Source: Nectonema munidae
Taxonomy: Eukaryota > Nematomorpha > Nectonematoida > Nectonematidae
DNA: 64,000 bases
Assembly (NCBI GenBank): GCA_030549495.1
Contig: JAUIRK010000014.1
Coordinates: 310,001-374,000 of the forward strand
Reading direction: 5' to 3'
Every line of letters begins with the position of its first letter. Positions within the stretch are counted from its first letter, which is position 1. Of the stretch, positions 33,257-42,162 are shown in pieces. The notes beneath the pieces were generated by a model, which was not told where the DNA came from, ran no database searches, and saw only the letters and a program-made list of their open reading frames with translations. Position numbers and translations under genes: made by a program.

Positions 33257-33460
33257 ATGGCAATAGTTTGCATTGAGCAAAATAAAAAGGGCCTTAATGT
33301 AATTGAATATAAAAAAGAAAATAGCTCCTCAATTGACATAACTCTTCTCTATGCTTTGAGATGTCTTAGTGAAAATGTTAATGTTTTAAGAACACATTTT
33401 AACATTATGTACCATACACTTGATAGGTTTCCATTCCGCGCCATTTCCAAAAATTTATAG
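33257..33460 (+). CDS. Small open frame of 67 codons, unidentified
   Basis: An ATG-to-TAG frame encodes 67 residues of mixed composition (MAIVCIEQNKKGLNVIEYKK, then ALRCLSENVNVLRTHFNIMY and RFPFRAISKNL). The sequence is protein-like rather than low-complexity, but there is no recognised family and no convincing splice sites. It may be an exon, a fragment of a mobile-element protein or chance. Confidence 0.25.
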   Translation: MAIVCIEQNKKGLNVIEYKKENSSSIDITLLYALRCLSENVNVLRTHFNIMYHTLDRFPFRAISKNL

Positions 33461-34137
33461 GTGGCGCGAGATCTGTTAAATTACTTATTAGTTTGTCACA
33501 TACTACGTTTATTTTAGTTTAAAATTGTAGATTATGTTTTTAGTTCTTTTTATTCACGGCTGATATTCTGTACTTGGGTTCCAAGTTGGGTAGTGGACCG
33601 AGGAGCTGGGGTCTTGAAAGGTGGAACTTTATAAAGTATATTATATACAGTAGCGTAGCTATAGGAAGTGCAGGATCTGTCATAATTTCTAACTCCGCTC
33701 CTGAAAAAATGTTTTTGTAAATTTTAATAGGCCATTAGTTTCATTTTAACTAATTGATACGCCATATGGTCTTAAAAAACTTAGGGCCTTTCAAAACTTA
33801 TTTTCTGCCTTTAATTCTTATACGAAGTGAATAAATATAATAAATAATTTTTGTTTAATTATTTATTAATAATTCTTGAACACTTGTTGGCATTATAGTT
33901 AGAAATAAAAATGTATCATTTTTACTGAGAACTTTTTAAATTTTATACAAAAATTGGACCAATTCAAGAAAAGGCATCATGTTCTATTCTTGAATTCAAA
34001 TGTCATGTCCCTGTTCTTGACTCGATTATAAATTAAGTAGTTACACTTGAATTCATTTTAAAAATGCTCTTTGATCAAAAGTCAGTTGTCTATACTAAAC
34101 TTAATTATATATTAAGTTACACTTAAATTCATTTTAA

Positions 34138-34402
34138 CCCTTTCATTACCAGAAAAATCAGACGATATTTATTAATAACCCGTTAACGACCAGAATAATC
34201 AGACGATATCTAATGTAAAGCAGAAGATTTGTATTAAAGAGCTTTGATAAACGCAGACGATTTTATTTTTGTAAAGTCGACTATAGTCGACATGGGCGTT
34301 AACGGGTTAAGAAGCAGAAGATTTATATACAAAACTATTTGAAAATGCAGACGAAGGTAAAATTGTTTATGTATCATATATGATACACTGGTCAGAAAAG
34401 GG
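34138..34402. mobile_element. TTAA-type MITE (outer copy, interrupted)
   Basis: The left end CCCTTTCATTACCAGAAAAA follows TTAA (34134-34137). The right end, read inward, is CCCTTTTCTGACCAGTGTAT. Removing the insertion at 34179-34306 plus one TTAA leaves about 134 bp that align with the 128-bp MITEs at 34179 and 41406 (AATCAGACGATAT, GCAGAAGATTTATAT, GCAGACGA). The right flank is ATTG rather than TTAA, so the copy is older. Confidence 0.7.
34179..34306. mobile_element. TTAA-type MITE inserted in another copy of its family
   Basis: A 128-bp element with perfect 10-bp inverted ends CCCGTTAACG and CGTTAACGGG, followed by TTAA (34307-34310) and preceded by ATAA. Internal landmarks are AATCAGACGATATCTAA and GCAGAAGATTTGTATT. 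TTAA targets and CCC ends suggest movement by a piggyBac transposase. It lies inside the related MITE 34138-34402. Confidence 0.8.
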
Positions 34403-34430
34403 ATTGCTATTCCATTTCCCTTCAAAACAG

Positions 34431-34542
34431 TATACAAAAGTTATATTGAAATCTGCTGAACCTTTGATATTAGTTAGGTTGCCCCTTAAAGATTTTAATA
34501 GCACTTCGAAACGCCGAAAACCTAAAAATATAAGTATAGTAG
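34431..34542 (+). CDS. Exon of an unidentified gene (penultimate)
   Basis: A strong acceptor (TTCCATTTCCCTTCAAAACAG) precedes 34431 and a GTATGT donor follows 34542. The exon reads YTKVILKSAEPLILVRLPLK then DFNSTSKRRKPKNISIV, ending in phase 1. Joined to 34795, with the second AG of the GCAGAG acceptor, the codon is completed as GCT and the frame continues without a stop. The basic SKRRKPK patch could be a nuclear signal. The exon begins only 28 bases after a MITE end, so that MITE sits in the intron just upstream. I do not recognise the protein. Confidence 0.55.
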
Positions 34543-34794
34543 GTATGTATAAAGAAAACGTGTAGCAACCCTTATTACGTTATTAAAGTCTATAATATTT
34601 CTATTTTATTTTTACTAATGCTTTAATATAATTTTATTGTGGCGTTCTTTCCACTTGTATGTTGTCTATTAAAAGATTCCTTTGTACATTTAGCTCGATA
34701 TAAGCGCTTACGTTTACGAAACCTAAAAGGAATATTTTGTGGATTTAAACTGCTCTTTAAAGTCGAAATCCTCTATATTTATTTTTTTGCAGAG

Positions 34795-34991
34795 CTGTTG
34801 GTGATATAAGTAAAGATTTGAGTCTAAATAATGCGTCGAGTGGCTGCTCTGGATCGATAACTGAACAAACATATCTCCCTTCCTTTGAAGAACTCGAATG
34901 CCCAGAAATAAATGTCACTTTAACACCCCTCCTTGCCGCTTCAAGACACATTGGAAAGCATTGTTTAGCTGAAAATAATGTAATTGCTTAA
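34795..34991 (+). CDS. Terminal exon of the same unidentified gene
   Basis: The exon follows TTTATTTTTTTGCAGAG and stays open for 65 codons to TAA at 34989-34991. Its composition is clearly more balanced than the flanks. It reads VGDISKDLSLNNASSGCSGS, then YLPSFEELECPEINVTLTPL, LAASRHIGKHC and ends ENNVIA. The segment LECPEINVTLTPLLAASRHI looks conserved-type rather than random. Phase matching to 34431-34542 supports one gene on the plus strand. Upstream exons were not found. The identity is unknown, though a homology search with the joined ~100 residues should settle it. Confidence 0.6.
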
Positions 34992-35440
34992 ATTTTTAAT
35001 CTTATGTTTTGGATTAGGAAAAAATTTTCTTATTCTTCCATCCACTCTTTTTTATTTTATATTGATCACGATTGGTTTATAAAATGATCTTAAAAAACAG
35101 CATGAAAATTTAATAATAATAGTTGCATTATTATAATTTTTCTAAGAAAAGAATAATTTCCTTGAAAATACTTACAATTTGATCAAATATTCCATTTTTA
35201 GTTCAAAATTGTCTTTTTCAAATTTAAAATTTCCTTTTTTAGTTCAAAATTCTCTTTTTTAAATTCGAAATAGTCTTTTTTAATTCAAATTTGTCTTTTT
35301 TTATTTTAGAATTTGAGCTTCTTTTTTTTATATTTTTTTATTTATTTTTTTTAGAATTTTATTTTACATTTTAGCTTTTATTTTATACCATTTTTAGTTC
35401 AAAATTTTATTTTTAAAATTTTTAAAAAACAAAATTTATT

Positions 35441-36362
35441 GTGAAATGTAATTTGACCCTCAAAAGTGGAATTCCAAAAAAAAGAGGTGGAAAAGGGTAT
35501 GAAAAAGTTGAAAATCAAGATATAGATTTTATAGAAAAAATAGTTTCTGAAAGTCCAACTACTTTATTAGAAATAATAAGTTATATAAACTCCAAATTTA
35601 ATTTAGATATTTCTTTAACTACTACTATTCATAATATTTTGATTCAAAAACTTAAAGTTACATACAAAATGCAACCGTGAACTTGAACGTGTCAACAGCA
35701 TTGGAACGCTAAAAAAGAAAAATTTATTGTCAAGATTTTGCTTTAAATGCACCCAATCAAAAAATATGTGTATTTATTTATTGATGAGACCGGTTTCAAT
35801 CTTCATTGGAGAAAAAATAATGCAAGGTCTAAAATTGGTAAAAGAGCTCCATTATTATTCCTACTATAAAAGGTATGTAATATATATTAGTAAATAAGGA
35901 ACGTTAATAAATCATTTTTAGATTTAGGTAGAAATGTAACTAAGAGCATCAATGAGTGAAAATTAAATTTTCCATTTTAAAATAATAGATGACGGAACAT
36001 GTAATCCAAAAGAGTTTGAAGAATTTCTAGAAGAACTTTTAGATAAAATTGACATTTCTACAGAAAAGTGTTGGCTTATTATGAATAAAGCTAAAATTCA
36101 TAATACACACAATTGAAAACTATTGAGCAAGCGGTTTGTAAAATTTAAAATTTTGCAAAGCAAAAATTAGGTAAAATTTTTTATCCTTTGAAAATTGTTT
36201 CTATTTGTTTTTCCCAATTTAGCATATAATCGATCAGTCACGCTTCAAAATATTATCAAAGAAATAATTTTTACTATAAGCAGCGAGGATTGCAAAAGTT
36301 AAATTGAACATGTTTTGCGCAATGTGCAGAAAGGACAAATTGGAATTCCTTTACAGGAATAA
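35441..36362 (+). pseudogene. Tc1/IS630-like transposase (copy B), broken
   Basis: The helix-turn-helix part reads GIPKKRGGKGYEKVENQDID then IVSESPTTLLEIISYINSKF. The catalytic part reads YLFIDETGFNLHW with the first aspartate, then KIGKRAPLLF, CWLIMNKAKIHNTHN where the usual MDNA aspartate is Asn, and TISSEDCKS with IEHVLRNVQKGQIGIPLQE before TAA at 36360-36362. The order matches IS630-like Tc1/mariner transposases that carry VDETGFN. Several interruptions are present; two contain GTATGT...TTTTTAG and ...CCCAATTTAG sequences, so some could be small introns rather than damage. The NPIE segment with the catalytic glutamate is lost or degraded. Confidence 0.7.
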
Positions 36363-36494
36363 ATTAATTATTTTATTTTAAATTAAACTTTCATGTTTAA
36401 AATAAAAGAAATAAAAAAAATAACTTGATTAAGAATAATTCTTTTAAAGATAACTTGCATCCTATCCTATAGTAAGTTTGATGATATTGTTATT

Positions 36495-36815
36495 TTTTAA
36501 TTTTTGTTGACCTAAAAGACTTATTTTTGAACTTTATGACATAAAAATTCCAAAAAACGAAGAAAAAGAAGTTTAATCTACTTTTTAAAATTTTCTTACA
36601 GTGACTTTTTGTCTTTTTATTTTTTTTGACTTTATTGAATTTTATTCGCCCTGTAAGGAGTGTATCTTTGAAATTGCAAATTTTGACTTTTTGTTGATCT
36701 AAAAGACATCCAAAAAACAGAAGAAAATATAGTTCAAACTAGTTTAAAATAGATTTATCGCGAATTTTTCTTCTTTTTAAAAAAATTGACTTTTGTTTGC
36801 CCTGGCGATAAGAGT
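36495..36815. repeat. Two tandem copies of a dispersed ~140-bp repeat
   Basis: Copies start near 36505 and 36687. They share TTGATCTAAAAGAC-type and TCCAAAAAACAGAAGAAA segments, TAGTTCAAACTAGTTTAAAA (degraded in the first copy), then GACTTTT and TTCGCCCTG. A third copy ends the window at 63865-64000. The class is unknown; they may be subterminal repeats of the adjacent element. Confidence 0.55.
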
Positions 36816-37425
36816 GGTCGATTTATTATTTTTGATAATGTATTCTATGATAAAACAATTAATGAGATACTTAGTAACAGTGAGCAATACCAACTTTTAG
36901 ATAAAAGAAATCCATCACAAATTTAAAAGCAATGTTCTAATAGGTGCTTGCTTTAAATGTGATCAATGGCAAGGAGAAATTAGTTTTAAATAACATTTTC
37001 TAAACCATGATACATTTATGATCTTGTAAAAGAACACAAAAATATAACACCAATAGCTTTCAGAACAATTGGATCTTGCACTGAAAAATTATCGTGGTTT
37101 TTGAATAAAATGCTTCAAGTATTCTAAAAATCTTGAATGCATTGAGAGATTGATTAAGCTTAAATGAGTAATTATTCTAATTTGATACTTGCTAGTTTTG
37201 ATTTTAAAAATTTATAGAATGAAATTTATTTAAAATTACTTAGTGAAGTTTCAGAAGAAACTCTATTTTTTTTATATCAAAGTGATATTAATTTTAATGG
37301 CCTTACAATATCCGAGCTTTGTCAATATATTTCATTTTGTCTTGAAAACAATGTGATTGAATATAATAAATCATACTATAAATATCAAAAAGGTAATAGC
37401 TATGGGAAGTAAAATTTCAGTTATT
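36815..37425 (+). pseudogene. Penelope-like reverse transcriptase fragment
   Basis: Interrupted plus-strand frames give IYDLVKEHKNITPIAFRTIG with SCTEKLSWFLNKMLQ, then LILASFDFKNL and LCQYISFCLENNVIEYNKSY with YKYQKGNSYG. These match, in order, the RT of Penelope-like elements (PK-HK---RPI-S-I-SPTYKL--FL, LVSFDV-SLFT, then F-FN-K-YKQ--G-AMG). The GIY-YIG endonuclease and the terminal repeats are not visible. The copy is an old, broken fragment, most likely inserted in the Tc1-like element around it. Confidence 0.6.
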
Positions 37426-37569
37426 TTGGCCTGCTGAAACTGTAAAAATATTCTAAAATAAAAAAAACAATTTTAAACTGGAAAAAGATAATTTTGAATT
37501 AAAGAAAGATAATTTCGAATTAAAAAAACAAGCATTTGAATTTAAAAAGACAATTTTGAATTAAAAATT

Positions 37570-40500
37570 GGATAAATTTGTCATATAAAATCACCTTAGA
37601 AAATAATATTGAAAGAATATTAAAGTGAGAAATATCCTATTGATTTCTGAACATTTTAAAATAAGGGTAATAACACTAACCCCAGAAACTTTGTTATTTT
37701 GACATTTCTTAACATGGAGACAAATAATCATGGAGGAGCCAGAGCTGGAGCCAAGTTGATCATATTGAGTGAGCCGGAGCGGTAGCTACTAGAAATTTCT
37801 ATGCCTCCGGCTCCTAACCTTTTCTAATTAATATTTTGCATTTCTTAATATCAAATCTCCGATAAACTTAGCAACAATGGTAACTAACTATCAAACACAG
37901 CATAGAATTTCAAAGGTTACTTCTTCAACTATTTGACTAACTAACAAATAAGGAAATCTACGTAAAAGTAAAGTTTAAATAATTAACTAGCAAAATCAAA
38001 CTAATTAAGAATAAAACAAACCAATTAACCCTTCAATAGGCGCAATGGTAGTTGTAACATGGTTGGTTTGTCGCAATGTATCTAAGAGATGCATATATCT
38101 TTTAGATAATGTTTTACAACAGTTCAACAATGCATTTGATTTTAAATAAAACCCAAACGTGTTAAAAGATGTATTTATCAAAATAAATTAATAAAGTCGA
38201 AAATTTCCTTGTTTTTGTAGCAAAAATGATAATTGTGTGCTTTTTGGGGTTCCAAAATCCGATGTTTTACACAAAACAGTTTTTTTAAATCCCTGGTCAT
38301 ATTTTTATGCCAATGTGTATATGATCAATTTTTAATGTAATTTTAAAGTTGTATTTTGGTAGAATAGCGATAACTAGCGGGCCATGATGTAGTCACACGC
38401 TTTGTTATGATGATCCAAAAAGTTGACTCCTGGTCAATATGTTACATAAGTGTTGTCCAAATGGTGGCTTTCAGTATTGTCAAATCCGGCCCAACTTCTT
38501 TTGAAACATTGTGCATCATCTTTGAATTCGAGTAATTTAAAGTAAGGTCCGATTATACTCTACTGCCATTTATGAACACTTCACATTAGTTAATCAAAAT
38601 GCAAATCTTTAACCTTACTTAAAACTCCACACGAAAATGAAATTGAATTTCAGCATGGAAGTTTTTCTTTATACAAAAAACTACTTTAATAAATAAATGA
38701 ATAATTTTTTGGATGTTCATATTTCTACGAAAATGAAGATTTTCAAGAAAACTTAATCCAGGCGTTTAGAATAATTTCTTGGAGAACTTAGCAAGTATAT
38801 CTAACACTTATAAATCACAATCCGAAAGAAGGGGCGGAGCAAATAACTTCTAGCAAATAACAAGGATTTTGTTAGTCTGTTCTTATTATTCTTCATTTCT
38901 AATTTTAAGTAGGTGAGGAATAAAATATTAGTCTCATTTTCCGAGGTGACTTTGACAAAAATCACTTATTAAGGACTCATGTGTTCATTAATTTTAAAAG
39001 TTATTCCACAAAATTTAAATCTAAAAATTACTTTTATAGTGTCTTTTGAACCATGTCTCCTTCTTTTTATTTCCTTGTTGTATTTTTACCTATTGTTTTA
39101 TAAGTAACAAAAAATTTTATATAATTAGAAATGACATTTTATATAGAAAGAATAAAAGAACAAATTCTTTTGTTTGTTTTTTCTTTTTCACTCTCATTTT
39201 CTGGAATATTTATTCCTCCTTTCAACTTCATACTAAGGATTCCGTTTCGAATCTAACATTTTTAAAGTTTTTTTCCTAATTTTAAAAAAAATATATTCTG
39301 AATTAAAATTTGCCTGCTTCTTGTTGAGCTCTCGACACAGCTAAAAGTGACAAAAATATTAATACACATTTTAGGACATTTCGTTTGTACATTATTTATG
39401 ATGATTAAAATCCTTAAAAATTTTACCACGGATTCACTGAAAATGTCAGCTGTGAAATAATGTGATAATTCGCTTAAATCCCTATTTACATTAGGGAAAG
39501 GGTGTCAAACTGAATTTGCCATAAGTTATGATATTGGCATATAAATCTTTCATGTGTCAAGCTTTTGTTCATAAAAATTTACTATCAGTTATTATTGAGG
39601 GACTTTTTGATTTATTAATGTTCATTCCTCAAAAAGTTGCGCGTAATACCAAAGAGAGGTATTTTTGCAACAAAAATATCAAATCCAGTTTCTATTACTT
39701 GTAGTTGTGATTCTTAATACCAAGGTGGGCATAAAAAGTGTCAAGAAATGGAGTGAATATTCTTTTCATTGAATTGATGAACCTAATTTGTTGTATTAGA
39801 TATACTCTCTATGTCCATTAAAATCTCATTTTACAATAAAGATCAGGCGCGTATTTTTGGAGGGAAAGGGGCGTCCCCTCCTGTTCGCTTTAGATATCAT
39901 TTTTTAGAACCTTTTTCTAAACTGAGCTAAGTGCCCGTAGATAGTCATTTGTTCCGTCTCTAGTGAAAGCTCGCACTTTGCGCCTTACAAAGATAACCAT
40001 TCGACCAGGAGCATGAAAGTATCATAAGATTTATACATCTGACTTATTAGAAGTGATAATAGTTACAGTAATCAATAGGAATAAAACTTTTAAGCTTTAA
40101 ATTATTAGAGAATACATCCTTATGTAGTTATGTGATGCAGGCTCTAGTTCAAATTCCTATCTACATTTCGTTCTTTGAACAACTATAGCTCAAATGAAGC
40201 TGAAAATAATAAAAAGATGATTTTAAAATTAATTCTAAGATTCATCCTTAAAATAAGAAAAGTAGGAAGAAGTCTTTTAAATAATAAAATAGAATTGAGA
40301 GAATTCAAAATTATTGAGGGGGGGGGGGGCAAAGGCCTTTTATTAAAAATGCATGGCTTATTGATTAATACCCAATTAGCATCGTTGCTTCTCATGTTCA
40401 ACTCGGGTTAGAAGTATCAGTGTTTTAGTCTAATATTGGTATATTAGAGTATTCGAAACAAAGCGTATTAATAACAAATATAAATAACTCTGAAATAATA

Positions 40501-40773
40501 TTTTTGAAAAGGAAACGCTGCCATCGTTAGATCCAGGATGCACATTGCACATGCGCCCTTATGAATTTTAGCATCTCTTTGCAGTGAGCTTGATCTCTGT
40601 CAATACAAAAGCCGTGTTAATGTTTATGCAAATAATGAAAAGCGCGCACAGGAAGTCTCTGTATTAAATATAAATGCGTCAAAACGTTCTTTTTTCTGTT
40701 TTTAGCTTTCAATTATTTTTTCTCCTTCTTATCTGTTGGGGTTCCATCGAAGGGTGTTTGCAATTATTTTCAG
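37570..40773. other. Long stretch without a recognised exon
   Basis: Mostly AT-rich. It contains GGAGCCAGAGCTGGAGCC and GAGCCGGAGCGG (37735-37785, degenerate GAGCCG repeats), TTAACCCTTCAATAGGCGCA at 38025 (a possible piggyBac-type end), a GC-rich patch at 39850-39885 and a 13-base G-run at 40318. The missing first exon(s) of NDUFA8 should lie here or further left but could not be found. Confidence 0.5.
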
Positions 40774-40949
40774 GAATTTTGGCTGTGTAGAAATGAAACG
40801 AAAGATCCTCGCAAGTGTTTAAAGGAAGGAAAGATGTTGACGATGTGTGGTATTAAGTTTTTGCATCTCATAAAGGATAATTGCGAGCCTGAGTTCAATG
40901 CTCTTCATAAGTGTTTGACTTTTTGGTCCTGTCAAAGAAGTTTTAGAAA
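40774..40949 (+). CDS. NDUFA8: NDUFA8 internal exon (complex I subunit)
   Basis: The exon lies between a GCAATTATTTTCAG acceptor and a GTAATA donor. It encodes EFWLCRNETKDPRKCLKEGK, then MLTMCGIKFLHLIKDNC and EFNALHKCLTFWSCQRSF. Human NDUFA8 has [20 protein letters not shown], then NKCALDFFRQIKRHC and F-EYWTC at the same places. The paired cysteines of the twin CHCH domains are all kept. NDUFA8 is an accessory subunit of mitochondrial NADH:ubiquinone oxidoreductase on the intermembrane-space side, imported through the Mia40 disulfide relay. The exon begins in phase 0 and ends two bases into a codon, which the exon at 44607 completes as AAG (K), giving SFRKCRKQ against LFRHCRKQ in human. Confidence 0.85.
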
Positions 40950-41405
40950 GTAATATATTAATCTTATTTTCATTCCAATTTATCATTTTAGCCAGTAAAT
41001 GTAGGAGTGCTTCTCTATTCAACAATTTTGAATTTGTTTTTACTAAATTTTTTTATACATTTTAGTTTTCACTTTACATAGTAAATTAATAATTATATCA
41101 TATGAGAACAGACCAGGTCTTTGACAGCAACATGAGAAAATTTACAAATATATGTTGTTGAGGTGACGAAATCTTAATCTAGTATAAGTAGCATTTTTAA
41201 AAAAATCTTAGTTTTTCAATAAAACTAGTTCAAGCCGTGACAGAATTTCCCAAACTATTTGGAGTAATTTTCAAGCTAACAATATTTCAGAAGTTCACGC
41301 TCTCTATTTCCAGCATATGTAAAGTATAAAGGGCATGGATCGACGCTAATTTATCGCTCTGAAAATTGTGGAAATTCAATTGTTATGATTTCATTTACAC
41401 TTTAA

Positions 41406-41533
41406 CCCATTAAGTCCCAATGCTCCCATTTGGGAACATAAGTAATTTTATCTTCGCCTGCTTTTTTTAATGCTTTGAATATAAATCGTCTGTGTTTTTT
41501 AGATATCGTCTGATTTCTATGGTACTTAATGGG
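41406..41533. mobile_element. TTAA-type MITE with perfect ends
   Basis: The element starts CCCATTAAGT and ends ACTTAATGGG, with TTAA on both sides (41402-41405 and 41534-41537). It is 128 bp, the same length as 34179-34306. In reverse orientation it shares AATCAGACGATATCTAA and the GCAG-CGA segment with that copy. Confidence 0.85.
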
Positions 41534-42162
41534 TTAATTTACGCATTTAATTTATGTTAATATCATATAGAAATTAAAATTTTTTTTTTTTATCCTTTAA
41601 TAAAGTTGTATTCGAGGTAAATTAAAGTGAAGACAAAATGTTCAGCTCGACTGTATTTAAAAAATTGCGTATTTTAAAAAAGTTGCGCTCTTCTTCAAGG
41701 TTTAAATATAAAATGAGTAAATAAAATGTCTAATATTACGTGAAAACCGACTTTATCAAAAAACAAAAGGAATTATTTTTTCTAAAAATCTCACTTTAAG
41801 CCTCAAACATCGCTTGTTTTAGAATTTATATTATAATTTATAACGTCATAAGTATCTCATTTTCTCACAGTGAAATTGTTTGTACGTCGTGATAAAATGT
41901 TGATTTCATCGAACAAAATTCTTCACAATCAAGAAAAAAACGGTGTTAGTATTAAGCAGGGTAAATTGAAACGAGAGAAGTAAATATAAATAAAAACACG
42001 CGATTTTATTGATTTAATAAAAAAAATATTTTTGATATAATATTCAGCTATCTTTTAATTCCCCTAGAAAGGCAATTAACTTTAACATGAATTTTAACCC
42101 TTTGAAAAATGGTCTTTTGTAAAATGTCTTAAATACTTACTTTAGAGTCGGGTACTCTAAAG

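Larger units (their letters stand above)
35190..37565. mobile_element. Tc1/IS630-like element with arrayed ends (copy B)
   Basis: The transposase remnant (35441-36362) is bracketed by two inverted ~20-bp-unit arrays: 35195-35335 (TTTTTTAAATTCGAAATAGT and similar) and 37440-37560 (GAAAGATAATTTCGAATTAA and similar). The same array type follows copy A at 23365. The distance from transposase stop to right array is about 1.08 kb here against about 0.41 kb in copy A. The extra length corresponds to a Penelope-like fragment at 36815-37425, so that fragment was probably inserted into this element. Both ends are degraded. Confidence 0.65.

Noticed and set aside
39046-39279. A 77-codon frame rich in Phe
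   Set aside because: No motif, low complexity and typical of T-rich DNA.
40576-40700. NDUFA8 exon 1 candidate (SELDLCQYKSRVNVYANNEK)
   Set aside because: It follows a good TTTGCAG acceptor and stays open, but it lacks the expected Gly-x-x-Cys motif before the known exon and shows no alignment with NDUFA8.
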